Assembly (NCBI GenBank): GCA_902805845.1
Contig: CADCUI010000035.1
Span: 1 to 38,324, forward strand
Direction: 5' to 3'
Length of the DNA: 38,324 bases
From: an uncultured Nocardioidaceae bacterium
GTDB lineage: Bacteria; Actinomycetota; Actinomycetes; Propionibacteriales; Nocardioidaceae
The stretch's first letter is position 1. Each line of letters opens with the position of its first letter. Made by a program: the position numbers and the translations under genes. Below the pieces are notes generated by a model. It was not told the origin of the DNA and did not search any database. It saw only the letters and a list, made by a program, of their open reading frames with translations. Positions 1-15,420 of this stretch are shown here, piece by piece.

Positions 1-64
1 CGACTTGCATGTGTTAAGCACGCCGCCAGCGTTCGTCCTGAGCCAGGATCAAACTCTCCGTTGA
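1..64 (-). rRNA. rrs: 16S rRNA, 5' end only (cut by window edge)
   Basis: Read on the minus strand, this stretch contains GAGTTTGATCCTGGCTCAGG followed by GACGAACGCTGGCGGCGTGC, the universal start of bacterial 16S rRNA (the 27F primer region), and ends at the edge with the AACACATGCAAGTCG block. The mature 5' end is put near position 64 by alignment in memory with the E. coli 16S start, so it may be off by a few bases. The rest of the rrn operon lies to the left of the window. The two upstream promoters and the boxA-like leader belong to it. Confidence 0.97.
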
Positions 65-240
65 ATTCTGTTGATGAGTGACCCGAAGGTCGTCATCGAC
101 TCTTTGGAGTATCCCGGCAAGAGTCGGTCGCGCCGAAACGCGACCGTCCTTACCAAAGGAACCGTCTGCAAACATCGAGGAACCGGCGGACCGGACCTCG
201 TAGCCTGCCGACGGGGCGTTACAAATTAATTCGTCGACTT

Positions 241-265
241 TTGGCACACTGTTGAGTTCTCAAGG
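241..265 (-). promoter_or_regulatory. rrn leader boxA-like / processing element
   Basis: On the minus strand this reads CCTTGAGAACTCAACAGTG and onward, the TTGAGAACTCAAcAG element typical of actinobacterial rRNA leaders and 16S-23S spacers. In mycobacteria and Streptomyces this block is associated with Nus-factor antitermination (boxA) and pre-rRNA processing. It lies about 55 bases downstream of the proximal promoter and about 180 bases upstream of the 16S start. The exact role here is by analogy. Confidence 0.65.
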
Positions 266-320
266 ATCGAGCGCGCACCGCAGTCCGGCCTTTCGGCCTC
301 GCTGGGGGGCAACCTGATCA

Positions 321-349
321 AACTTACCGGGTCGTCCTGAGCCAGTCAA
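321..349 (-). promoter_or_regulatory. rrn promoter, proximal (P2)
   Basis: On the minus strand: TTGACT (349-344), 17-base spacer, TAAGTT (326-321). Hexamers and spacing fit a strong SigA-type promoter directed at the 16S gene. Transcription should start near position 314, giving a leader of about 250 nt before mature 16S. Confidence 0.8.
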
Positions 350-521
350 CTTCGGCTCCGGCGTCTCCCGCCCCCCAGTCACCGTCGTTCCCGCGTCGGT
401 CCGGGCCAGCGTAAGAGCGTGCTGGTCCCGACCCATCTCGGGTGGTGGTGAGGGTCTGCCGCGGGGGCCGGCCGCCCGGCACGAAGGCCTTGCGTCCCGC
501 CGCTCCCTGGCGACGAGGACT

Positions 522-550
522 AGATTACGGATGCCCCCGAGGCCAGTCAA
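522..550 (-). promoter_or_regulatory. rrn promoter, distal (P1)
   Basis: On the minus strand: TTGACT (550-545), 17-base spacer, TAATCT (527-522). It shares the -35 hexamer and spacing with the proximal promoter about 200 bases downstream, so the rrn operon has at least two tandem SigA-type promoters. It lies only 21 bases past the stop codon of the oxidase gene. The rest of 65-571 is rrn leader; I see no convincing gene in it. Confidence 0.8.
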
Positions 551-571
551 ATGGCCTTCCGGTGGTCCGGG

Positions 572-1618
572 TCACAGCTGCGGGCCAGCCCCTGACCACC
601 GCTGGACCAGGCTGCGCGGCAGGCCGTCGAAGGCGCCGAAGCCGGCGAGGCGAACCCCCTCGACGAGCTCGACGCGCAGCTCGTCCAGCAGCCGGACCAC
701 GCCGTCGGCCCCGTCGTCTGCCAGCGCGTAGAGCGCCGGCCGGCCCAGTAGCACCGCCCGTGCGCCCAGGGCCCCGGCCGCGAGCGCGTCGCTGCCCCGG
801 CGTACCCCTCCGTCGACGTAGACCTCAACGTCACCGCGCACGCTGTCGGCCACCCCCGGCAGCGCATCGGCGGTCGCCACCGTCCGGTCGAGCTGACGCC
901 CGCCGTGGTTGGAGACCCACACGGCCGCCGCGCCCGCGTCGACGCACCTGCGGGCATCGTCGGGGCGGAGGACCCCTTTGACCACGACCGGCAGCTGCCA
1001 CCGCTCGGCCAGCCAGGCGACGTCCTGCGGCCCGAGGTCAGGAGCCTTGCCGGCGCCCACCTCGCCGTCCGGGAAGTTCACGCGCAACCACGACGGGTCC
1101 ACCGCGTCCCAGACCGACCGCTGGCCTGGGCGCTTGCTGCCCACGACCGGAGTGTCCACGGTCAGGACGACGGCACGGGCACCGGCGGCAACCGCGCGGT
1201 CGACGACCGGCGAGGTGAGCGCCCGGTCGGCGGTGACGTACATCTGCAGCCACCAGGTCACCCCCGTGGCGCCGACGACCTCGAAGGGGGTGCCTGCGTT
1301 GCTCGAGACGACCAGCAAGGTGCCCGTGCGGGCCGCGGCGTCCGCCATCGCGAGCTCGCCGTCGGGGTGCGCGGCACGTTGCAGGGTCGAGGGAGCCAGT
1401 GCGAACGGTGAGGCGAACGCCGCGCCGAGCAGGGTCGTCGACACGTCGACGATCGACACGTCGTTGAGCACGGACGGCAGGAACCGCAGCCGACCCCACG
1501 CGGCCTCGGCCTCGGCCGCGGACACACCGTCCCCGGCGCCCTGGGCGAAGTACCGGTAGACCTCTTCGGGCAGCCGCTCGCGGGCAGCCGCCTCGAGCGA
1601 GTCCGCGTAGCGCGCCAT
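572..1618 (-). CDS. FMN-dependent alpha-hydroxy-acid oxidase/dehydrogenase (lactate oxidase-like)
   Basis: 348 aa, a normal length for the glycolate oxidase / L-lactate dehydrogenase TIM-barrel family, which oxidises L-2-hydroxy acids to 2-oxo acids using FMN. Seen in order: the N-terminal YRYFAQGAGDG, the barrel strand WWLQMYV, LTVDTPVVG, the flavin-contacting Lys in VVVKGVL, the catalytic His and substrate Arg in VSNHGGRQLD, and the phosphate-binding VDGGVRRG and LLGRP motifs. No membrane anchor or extra domain is present, so it is probably cytosolic. It begins 13 bases downstream of tyrS and may be cotranscribed with it. The substrate (lactate, glycolate, mandelate or other) cannot be told from the sequence. 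No mycofactocin genes are nearby, so a MftD role is unlikely. Confidence 0.9.
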   Translation of the reverse strand: MARYADSLEAAARERLPEEVYRYFAQGAGDGVSAAEAEAAWGRLRFLPSVLNDVSIVDVSTTLLGAAFASPFALAPSTLQRAAHPDGELAMADAAARTGTLLVVSSNAGTPFEVVGATGVTWWLQMYVTADRALTSPVVDRAVAAGARAVVLTVDTPVVGSKRPGQRSVWDAVDPSWLRVNFPDGEVGAGKAPDLGPQDVAWLAERWQLPVVVKGVLRPDDARRCVDAGAAAVWVSNHGGRQLDRTVATADALPGVADSVRGDVEVYVDGGVRRGSDALAAGALGARAVLLGRPALYALADDGADGVVRLLDELRVELVEGVRLAGFGAFDGLPRSLVQRWSGAGPQL

Positions 1619-1630
1619 CGTGGCGACCCG

Positions 1631-2902
1631 TCAGCCGAGCCGTACTCCGGCGAAGCTCTTCTTGCCCCGCCGCAGCACCAGCCAGCCGTCGCCGAGGAGG
1701 TCACCGCCGGTGGGACGCTGCTCGGGGTCGGAGACGCGTTCGTTGTTGAGGTAGGCGCCGCCCTCGGCCACCGTCCGCCTCGCCGCCCCCCGGCTGGGCG
1801 AGAGCCCCGACGACACCAGCAGGTCCACCACCGTGGGCAGCGGCTCTGAGGCCGCGAGCTCCGCGCCGCCGGTCTCCCGGAGTGCGGCGTCCAGCGTCAC
1901 CGGGTCCAGGGCCTGGAGGTCGCCCCCTCCGAACAGAGCGGCCGAGGCCGCCTCGATCCGCGTCGTCTCGTCTGCGCCGTGGACGAACGCCGTCACCTCG
2001 CGGGCGAGCGCCCTCTGCCCCGCGCGGAGGAAGGGCTTCTCGTCGGTCTGCCGCTCGAGCACCTCGATGTCCTCTGAGGGGAGGAACGTGAACAGCCGCA
2101 GCAGCTCGCCAACCTTCTCGTCCTCGACGTTGAGCCAGAACTGGTAGAAGGCGTACGGCGAGAGCATCTCGGGGTCCAGCCACAGCGCGCCGCCCTCCGA
2201 CTTGCCGTACTTGGTGCCGTCCGCACGGGTGACGAGCGGAGTCGCGAACGCGTGCGCCCTCCCGCCGGCGGCACGGCGGATGAGCTCCACCCCGCCGGTC
2301 AGGTTGCCCCACTGGTCGCTGCCGCCGAACTGGAGGCGGACGTCGTGTGTCCGGTACAGCTCCAGGAAGTCCAGGGACTGCAGCAGCACGTAGCTGAACT
2401 CGGTGTAGCTGATCCCGCTCTCCAGCCGCGCCCTCACCACCTCACGGGCCAGCATGCGGTTGACCGGGAAGTGCTTGCCGATGTCACGCAGGAAGTCGAT
2501 CGCGGACATCCGTGACGTCCAGTCGTAGTTGTCGACCATCGTCGCGGCGCTGTCGCCCTCGAACGACAGGAACGGCTCGATCTGCCGGCGCACCCTGGCC
2601 ACCCATTCCCGCACGGTGTCGACAGGGTTCATCGTCCGCTCCCCCGACTCCCTGGGGTCGCCGATCAGGCCGGTCGCACCCCCCACCAGGACGAAGGGCA
2701 CGTGGCCGGCCTCCTGGAGCCGGCGTGCGGTCACGATCTGCAGCAGGTTGCCCATGTGCAGGCTCGGCGCGGTGGGGTCGAACCCGACGTAGAAGCGGAG
2801 CGGGCCCTCGTCCATCTCGGCGCGCAGGGCGTCGAGGTCGGTCGCGTGCGCCAGCAGGCCACGCCACTGGAGGTCGTCGAGGATGTGCGGTCGGTCTGTC
2901 AC
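1631..2902 (-). CDS. tyrS: Tyrosine--tRNA ligase
   Basis: 423 aa class I aminoacyl-tRNA synthetase that charges tRNA-Tyr. It shows YVGFDPTAPSLHMGN (the HIGH-like site is HMGN), the tyrosine/tRNA-recognition region DQWGNLTGG, and KYGKSEGG as the KMSKS-like loop. A C-terminal S4 RNA-binding domain carries SRGAARRTVAEGGAYLNN. I chose the GTG start at 2902 because it gives the family N-terminus (MTDRPHILDDL) and has AGGAG six bases upstream; the frame stays open for another 139 codons into the neighbour, but that extension does not look like TyrS. It follows mpg after an 82-base gap, in the argH-mpg-tyrS order known from mycobacteria. Confidence 0.96.
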   Translation of the reverse strand: MTDRPHILDDLQWRGLLAHATDLDALRAEMDEGPLRFYVGFDPTAPSLHMGNLLQIVTARRLQEAGHVPFVLVGGATGLIGDPRESGERTMNPVDTVREWVARVRRQIEPFLSFEGDSAATMVDNYDWTSRMSAIDFLRDIGKHFPVNRMLAREVVRARLESGISYTEFSYVLLQSLDFLELYRTHDVRLQFGGSDQWGNLTGGVELIRRAAGGRAHAFATPLVTRADGTKYGKSEGGALWLDPEMLSPYAFYQFWLNVEDEKVGELLRLFTFLPSEDIEVLERQTDEKPFLRAGQRALAREVTAFVHGADETTRIEAASAALFGGGDLQALDPVTLDAALRETGGAELAASEPLPTVVDLLVSSGLSPSRGAARRTVAEGGAYLNNERVSDPEQRPTGGDLLGDGWLVLRRGKKSFAGVRLG

Positions 2903-2984
2903 TGCTTCTCCTGGTCGTGTCGCCCCCGGCCGGGTGGCGCGTGCCCTCTCAGCCTGCCGCATGGTGGCACGGCGGCCCACCGCG

Positions 2985-5187
<2,203 letters not shown>

Positions 5188-5193
5188 AGGGCC

Positions 5194-7231
<2,038 letters not shown>

Positions 7232-7235
<4 letters not shown>

Positions 7236-8404
7236 CGGAGTGCCGTGTCGAGGATGTCCGGCCACTGCCCGAGGAACGTTTCGACCTGGTGCTCCTCGAG
7301 CACGAGCGGGGGCGCCAGTCTGATGCGCTGCGGCGTGCAGTCGTTGACGATGAAGCCGCGCGACAGGGCGACGCGGGCGACGTCGGCCGCGCGGTCGGTC
7401 TCGAGGTCCAGTCCGATGAGGAGCCCCCTGCCCCGGATCTCGGGCACCCGGCGATGGGCGAGGCCGGCCCGCAGCCGCTCACCGGTCGCGGTGGCGTGCG
7501 CCAGGAGGCCTTCCTTCTCGATGGTGTCGAGCACGGCGAGCCCCGCGGCCGCGGCGACCGGGTTGCCGCCGAACGTGGTGCCGTGGTTGCCCGGTCCGAG
7601 GAGGGTTCCGGCCGCGCCGACGGCGATGCACGCCCCCACCGGGATGCCGCCGGCAAGCCCCTTGGCCACGGTGACCACGTCGGGGACGACGCCTTCGCCC
7701 AGGCCGGTGAGCTGGTGGGCGAACCATGCCCCTGTCCTGCCGATACCGGTCTGGATCTCGTCGAGCCACAGGAGCGCACCGTTCCGGCTCGCGATGCGAC
7801 GAGCGGCCGCGAGGTAGCCGTCGGGCGGCGGCACCACCCCGGCCTCCCCCTGGATCGGCTCCAGCAGCACCGCTGCCGTCCGGTCGGTCACCGCGGCGGC
7901 CAGCGCGTCGGCGTCGCCGTACGGGACGAACGTGACCTCGCCGGGCAGCGGCTCGAACGGCTCCCGGTAGGCGGCCTTGCTCGTCAGCGCGAGCGCGCCC
8001 ATGGTGCGCCCGTGGAAGGCGCCCTCGGCGGCGACGAGGTGGGTACGACCCGTACGCCGGGTCAGCTTGAGGGCGGCCTCGTTGGCCTCGGTCCCCGAGT
8101 TCGTGAGGAACACCCGGCCGTCGTGCCCCAGCAGCCCGAGGAGCCGTTCGGCCAGCTCGACCTGCGGTGTCGTGGCGAAGAAGTTCGACACGTGTCCGAG
8201 GGTGCGCAGCTGGGTGGTGACCGCGTCCACCAGCGCCGGGTGGCCATGGCCGAGCGTGTTCACAGCGATGCCGCCGAGGAGGTCGAGGTACCGGTTCCCG
8301 TCCTCGTCCCACACGAAGGCACCCTCACCGCGCACCAGCACCAGCCGGGGTGGCCCGAAGGTGTTCATGAGCGCGCCGGTGTGGCGCGCGGTCAGGTCGC
8401 TCAT
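7232..8404 (-). CDS. argD: Acetylornithine aminotransferase
   Basis: 390 aa PLP-dependent class III aminotransferase converting N-acetylglutamate semialdehyde to N-acetylornithine; it may also serve in lysine (diaminopimelate) synthesis, as known for this family. Seen: [18 protein letters not shown], the PLP-stacking [25 protein letters not shown] with the PLP-binding Asp, and [13 protein letters not shown] with the Schiff-base Lys. It overlaps both neighbours by ATGA (argB stop/argD start and argD stop/argR start), so argB-argD-argR are translationally coupled. The argF gene that often follows argD in actinobacteria is missing. Confidence 0.97.
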
Positions 8405-9363
8405 CGGGTCACCGACATGGTCTCGACGAGCGCAGGAGGGCTGGTACGGCGGCGCGCGGACCGGATCTTCGTGGGGACGCCGGGGAGCACCTGGGTGCCG
8501 ACCCCCTCGTCGGTGAAGATCTCCAGGAGCACGGCGTGCGGCTCCCGACCGTCGACCACCGTCGCCCTCGGCACCCCGGAGGTGACCGCGTGGAGGGCGG
8601 CCGCCATCTTCGGCACCATCCCGCTGGACAGGGACGGCATCAGCTCACCGAGCGCCTCGGGGCTGATCTCGCCGATCACGTCGTCGGAGTGCTCCCAGTC
8701 GCGGTAGAGCCCTTCGACGTCGGTGAGGACGAGCAGCTTCTCCGCCTGCAGGGCCACGGCGAGCGCGGCCGCTGCGGTGTCGGCGTTGACGTTGTGCACC
8801 ACGCCGTCGGCGTCGGGCGCCACCGAGGAGATCACCGGCACCCGGCCGGCCTCCACCAGGTCGAGGACCGCCTCGGGCCGCACGTGGGCGACCTCGCCGA
8901 CCAGTCCCAGGTCGACCTCCTCCCCGTCGACGACCGTGTTGGTCCGGGTCGCGGTGAAGAGGCCGGCGTCCTCCCCCGAGAGCCCCACCGCCAGTGGTCC
9001 GTGCTCGTTGACCAGCCCCACGAGCTCGCGTTGCACCTTGCCGACGAGCACCATCCGGACGACGTCCATCGCCTCCTCGGTGGTGACCCGGAGCCCTCCG
9101 CGGAACTCCGACTCGATGCCGAGCCGGTCCAGCATCGAGGAGATCTGCGGACCGCCGCCGTGCACGACCACCGGCTTGAAGCCGGCGTACCGCAGGAATG
9201 CGATGTCCTGGGCGAAGGCCCGCTTCAGGGTGTCGTCGACCATCGCGTTGCCGCCGTACTTCACCACGATGATGCGGCCGTGGTAGCGCATCAGCCAGGG
9301 CAGCGCCTCGGCGAGCGTGGCGGCCTTGTCGGCGGCCCGCTTCCACTGCTGGGAGTCGGTCAC
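8401..9363 (-). CDS. argB: Acetylglutamate kinase
   Basis: 320 aa amino-acid kinase that phosphorylates N-acetylglutamate, the usual arginine feedback point. Seen: [14 protein letters not shown] at the N-terminus (phosphate-binding Lys and Gly residues), [31 protein letters not shown], and [19 protein letters not shown]. The N-terminal extension of about 20 residues before the kinase fold ([20 protein letters not shown]) resembles the helix found in arginine-sensitive hexameric enzymes, so feedback inhibition is likely (inferred). It starts 34 bases downstream of argJ and overlaps argD by four bases. Confidence 0.97.
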   Translation of the reverse strand: MTDSQQWKRAADKAATLAEALPWLMRYHGRIIVVKYGGNAMVDDTLKRAFAQDIAFLRYAGFKPVVVHGGGPQISSMLDRLGIESEFRGGLRVTTEEAMDVVRMVLVGKVQRELVGLVNEHGPLAVGLSGEDAGLFTATRTNTVVDGEEVDLGLVGEVAHVRPEAVLDLVEAGRVPVISSVAPDADGVVHNVNADTAAAALAVALQAEKLLVLTDVEGLYRDWEHSDDVIGEISPEALGELMPSLSSGMVPKMAAALHAVTSGVPRATVVDGREPHAVLLEIFTDEGVGTQVLPGVPTKIRSARRRTSPPALVETMSVTR

Positions 9364-9397
9364 GGTGTCGGGTGTCCTGTTCGTGTGCTGGCGCGGG

Positions 9398-10545
9398 CTA
9401 GCTGCTGTAGGCGGAGTTCTCGTGCACGTAGGCGTGCGTGAGGTCGTTGGTCCAGACGGTGGCGTGCTCGGCCCCCGCCTTGAGGTCGATCGTCACGGTG
9501 ACCTGCCGCCCGGTCAGGTCCACCGAGTCCGAAGGCTGGGAAGGCGCGGAGCCGCGGCAGACCCAGACGCCGTTCATCGCGACGTCGAGGTCCAGGGGGT
9601 CGAAGCGGGCGGTCGTCGTCCCGACGCTGGCCAGCACCCGGCCCCAGTTGGGGTCCTTGCCGAACACCGCGGCCTTGAAGAGGTTGCTCCTCGCCACGCT
9701 GCGTCCCACCTCGACCGCCTCGTCCTCCGTGGCCGCGTTGACCACGGTGATGGCAATCTCGTGGTCGGCACCCTCCGCGTCGGCGAGCAGCTGGCGGGCG
9801 AGGTCCGTGCAGGCCTCGGTCAGCACGTCGCGGAACCGTTCGTACGTCGGTCGCACGCCGCTGGCGCCGCTGGCCAGCACGGTGACGGTGTCGTTGGTGG
9901 ACATGCAGCCGTCGGAGTCCAGCCGGTCGAACGACACTGCGGTGGCCTCGCGCAGTGCCTGGTCGGCCTCCTCGGCCGGCACCACGGCGTCGGTGGTCAG
10001 CACCACGAGCATCGTGGCCAGCTGCGGGGCGAGCATGCCGGCCCCCTTGGCCATCCCGCCGACCGACCAGCCGTCACCTTCCACCACGACCTGCTTCGCG
10101 ACGGAGTCGGTGGTCATGATCGCCTCGGCGGCGGCCGGCCCTCCGGTGCCGGTGAGGGACAGCGCGGCGGCATCCACCCCGTCGAGCAGTCGTTCGCGCG
10201 GGTTGGCCAGCCCGATCAGCCCGGTCGAGCAGACCACGACGTCGACGGCACCGCAGCCCAGGCGCTCGGCCACCCGCTCGGCGACCGCGTGCGTCGTCCG
10301 GAAGCCCTCCGGGCCGGTGTAGCAGTTCGCGCCCCCGGAGTTGAGCACGACCGCCCGCACCACGCCGTCCTTGACGACCTGCTCGCTCCACAGCACCGGG
10401 TGCGCCTTGCAGCGGTTGGCCGTGAAGACGCTGGCGGAGTCGTGGCGGGGGCCGTCGTTGACCACCAGCGCCAGGTCCTTGCCGCCGCTGCTCTTCAGAC
10501 CTGCCGGCACGCCCGCAGCGCGGAACCCCTGGGGATGGGTCACGG

Positions 10546-10549
<4 letters not shown>
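9398..10549 (-). CDS. argJ: Bifunctional ornithine acetyltransferase / N-acetylglutamate synthase
   Basis: 383 aa self-cleaving enzyme that recycles the acetyl group from acetylornithine to glutamate. The autoproteolysis region [17 protein letters not shown] contains the Ala-Thr cleavage site; the Thr becomes the nucleophile of the beta chain. The N-terminal [19 protein letters not shown] and C-terminal [19 protein letters not shown] match family ends. The ATG at 10549 overlaps the stop of the upstream ACT-domain gene as ATGA; the longer open frame to 11017 lies in that gene and is not real. Whether the enzyme is mono- or bifunctional cannot be decided by eye. Confidence 0.96.
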
Positions 10550-12874
<2,325 letters not shown>

Positions 12875-12876
<2 letters not shown>

Positions 12877-12900
12877 CCCGCCCAGCATGTCGGGCGGGTC
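12875..12900. terminator. Bidirectional terminator-like hairpin between convergent genes
   Basis: GACCCGCCC (12875-12883), loop AGCATGTC, GGGCGGGTC (12892-12900) is a perfect 9-bp GC-rich stem. It sits between the plus-strand gene ending at 12876 and pheT ending at 12928 on the minus strand, and its first two bases are the GA of the plus-strand TGA. No T-run follows, as is common in actinobacteria. It is made of family C repeat units. Confidence 0.6.
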
Positions 12901-12922
12901 GGCCGGACATCGGGGGCGGGTC
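12875..12922. repeat. Family C repeat cluster (short form)
   Basis: A forward 17-base unit GACCCGCCCAGCATGTC (12875-12891) overlaps an inverted unit (12884-12900), and a second inverted unit GACATCGGGGGCGGGTC follows at 12906-12922, exactly 22 bp after the first inverted one. The same unit and the same 22-bp period occur at 32757-32897. The cluster fills the 51-base space between two convergent genes. Confidence 0.8.
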
Positions 12923-12927
12923 GGCGG

Positions 12928-15420
12928 CTAGGTGCGCTGCTCCGCGTCGTGACGGTCCCGGGCCAGGTCGACCGCGGCCCGACGGGCGGCGGCGACCTCC
13001 TCCTCGGTGAGGGTGCGGTCCGGTGCCCGCAGCCGCAGCGAGAACGCCAGCGACTTGCGGCCCTCGCCGATCTGCTCGCCGGTGTAGACGTCGAAGAGCC
13101 GCACCGACTCCACCAGCTCGCCGGCGCCCTCGCGCAGGCTCGCCGCGACGTCCGCGGCCGCCACCTGCTCCGGCACCACGAGCGCGACGTCGGTCTTGGC
13201 GACCGGGAACGACGACAGCCGCGGCCCGACCGGCTCGGTGGCGTGCTGGAGGAGCACGTCGAGGTCGACCTCGGCAGCCGCGCTCCGGGGTGGCAGGCCG
13301 TATGCCGCGCACACCTTCGGGTGCAGCTCGCCCGCGTGCCCGACGAGGACGTCACCGAGGGACAGCTCCGCGCACCGACCCGGGTGCCAGGGCGCCCGGC
13401 CGGCCGACCGGACGCTCAGCTCGACCCCGAGCGCCGACGCCACCGCGCGCATGGCCTCGAGGGCGTCGCTCCACGTCGCGCGACGCCCCGGGCCCCACCA
13501 GCCGCTGCGCTCACGCTCGCCGGTCAGCACGACTGCGAGGTGCCACGGCTGGTCGGGCAGCGACTTCTGGAGGTCGTCCCACTCCCCCTCGGTCGGCGCC
13601 CGGTCGACCGGCAGGATCGGCGCCGCCGGGCCGCCGCGGGGCAGGGTCACCGTCGCCGTCTCGAAGAGCGCCAGGTCGCCCTGCCCCCGCCCGCCGTTGC
13701 GCGCCGCCGCCTCGAGGAGCCCCGGCAGCAACGTGGTCGTCATGAACGGCTGCTCGGCGCTCAGCGCGTTGGCGATCCGCATGCTGACGCGCCGGTCGTC
13801 GCCCGCGGGCAGCCCGAGGGCGTCGAAGGCGGCCGTCCCGACGAACGGGAAGCTGACCACCTCGACGAAGCCGGCGCCCGCCAGGGTCCGGCCGACCCGC
13901 CGCCGCAGTGCCTGCGTGGTCGTCAGCCCGGTGCCCGAGGGAGCGCTCGGCAGCACGGACGGGATCCCGTCGTACCCGACGATCCGGGCGACCTCCTCGA
14001 CGAGGTCGAACGGGTCGGTCAGGTCCGGACGCCACGAGGGCACCACGGCGTCCAGCACCTCAGCGCCCTCCGCGGGCGCGAGGGACACCTCGCAGCCGAC
14101 CTCCCGGAGGTGGGCGACGGCGGTAGCGGCGTCGATGGGCATCCCGGTGAGACGGGCGGGCAGGTCGGCCGGCATCGTCACTCTCGTCGGAGCCGGCGGC
14201 TCACCGACCTTGGTGACCCCGTCCTCGACGGTGGCGCCGCCCAGGCTGACCAGCAGCTCCACGACACGGTCGGCCGCTGCCTCGGGCAGCCGCGGGTCCA
14301 CCCCGCGCTCGAACCGCTTGGACGCCTCGCTGGGGAGCTTGTGGCGGCGCTCGGTCCGGAACACCGACACCGGGTCGAAGTACGCCGCCTCGATGACCAC
14401 GCTCGAGGTCGACCCCGACAGCTCGGTGGTCTCCCCGCCCATGACGCCGGCGAGCCCGATGGGGCCGGTGTCGTCGGTGATGAGCAGGTCCTCCGTGGAC
14501 AGCTCACGGTCCACGCCGTCCAGCGTGCGCAGCCGCTCCCCCGCGCTCGCACGGCGGACCCGGATCGGACCGCTCAGCCGGTCGCGGTCGTAGCCGTGGA
14601 TCGGCTGGCCGAGCTCGAGCATCACGTAGTTGGTCACGTCGACGGCCAACGAGATCGGCCGCATCCCGGCCAGCTGCAACCGGCGCGACAGCCAGGTGGG
14701 CGTCGGCGCGGAGGCGTCGAAGCCCGTGATCGTGCGGGTGACGAAGACCGGGCAACCGTCGGCGGCGTCCACGACGACCGGGTACCCGTTGTCGTTCGGC
14801 GCCGGAGTGCTCCGCTCGGCGGGGTCGGTGAACGACACGTCGAAGCCGAGCGCCGCGTCCCGGGCCACGCCCCGCAGCGACAGCGCGTACGCCCGGTCGG
14901 GGTTGATCTCGAACTCCAGGACGTCCTCGCGGAGGTGCAGCGCCTCGAACGCGTCGTCGCCGGACTCGCCCGCGTCCGGCCCCAGCACGAGGATGCCGTC
15001 GTGGTCGTCGCCGAGCCCGAGCTCGCGGGCCGAGCAGATCATGCCGGAGGACACGTGTCCGTAGGTCTTGCGCGCCGAGATCTCGAAGCCGCCGGGCAGC
15101 ACACCGCCGGGCAGCACGACGACGACCAGGTCGCCGACCTCGAAGTTCGAGGCACCGCACACGATGCCCTGGGGCTTCCCGTTCCCGTTGGCCGACCCGA
15201 CGTCGACCTGGCACCAGCGGATGGTCTTGCCGTTCTTCTGCGGCTCGTCGTCGAAGCCGAGGACACGGCCGATCACGAGCGGTCCGGTGATGTCCCCGCC
15301 GGCTTCCTCGAGCGCCTCGAGCTTGAGGCCCAGGGCGGTCAGCCGGGCGGCGAGGTCCGTCGAGGACAGGTCCGCGGGGAGTGCGGCGTACTCCCGGATC
15401 CAGGACACCGGCGCCCGCAT
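12928..15420 (-). CDS. pheT: Phenylalanine--tRNA ligase beta subunit
   Basis: 830 aa beta chain of the alpha2-beta2 PheRS. The domains run in order: an N-terminal part with MRAPVSWIREYAALP; the EMAP-type tRNA-binding insert around KNGKTIRWCQVDVG and GIVCGASNF; B3/B4 (editing) with LAVDVTNYVMLELGQPIHGY; the B5 domain; a catalytic-like core with VVSFPFVGTAAF; and a C-terminal ferredoxin-fold anticodon-binding domain with DVALVVPEQV and VRLFDVYTGEQIGEGRKSLA. The ATG at 15420 shares one base with the pheS stop (TGATG), so the two subunits are coupled. The much longer open frame to 16176 covers pheS in another frame and is not part of the protein. Confidence 0.97.
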   Translation of the reverse strand: MRAPVSWIREYAALPADLSSTDLAARLTALGLKLEALEEAGGDITGPLVIGRVLGFDDEPQKNGKTIRWCQVDVGSANGNGKPQGIVCGASNFEVGDLVVVVLPGGVLPGGFEISARKTYGHVSSGMICSARELGLGDDHDGILVLGPDAGESGDDAFEALHLREDVLEFEINPDRAYALSLRGVARDAALGFDVSFTDPAERSTPAPNDNGYPVVVDAADGCPVFVTRTITGFDASAPTPTWLSRRLQLAGMRPISLAVDVTNYVMLELGQPIHGYDRDRLSGPIRVRRASAGERLRTLDGVDRELSTEDLLITDDTGPIGLAGVMGGETTELSGSTSSVVIEAAYFDPVSVFRTERRHKLPSEASKRFERGVDPRLPEAAADRVVELLVSLGGATVEDGVTKVGEPPAPTRVTMPADLPARLTGMPIDAATAVAHLREVGCEVSLAPAEGAEVLDAVVPSWRPDLTDPFDLVEEVARIVGYDGIPSVLPSAPSGTGLTTTQALRRRVGRTLAGAGFVEVVSFPFVGTAAFDALGLPAGDDRRVSMRIANALSAEQPFMTTTLLPGLLEAAARNGGRGQGDLALFETATVTLPRGGPAAPILPVDRAPTEGEWDDLQKSLPDQPWHLAVVLTGERERSGWWGPGRRATWSDALEAMRAVASALGVELSVRSAGRAPWHPGRCAELSLGDVLVGHAGELHPKVCAAYGLPPRSAAAEVDLDVLLQHATEPVGPRLSSFPVAKTDVALVVPEQVAAADVAASLREGAGELVESVRLFDVYTGEQIGEGRKSLAFSLRLRAPDRTLTEEEVAAARRAAVDLARDRHDAEQRT

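Noticed and set aside
14-550. Small open frames in the rrn leader
   Set aside because: They lie in 16S and leader sequence holding two rrn promoters and a boxA-like element, and their translations are not protein-like.
572-1618. MftD (mycofactocin maturation enzyme)
   Set aside because: The fold is the same, but no mycofactocin genes lie in the window and the motifs fit general hydroxy-acid oxidases equally well.
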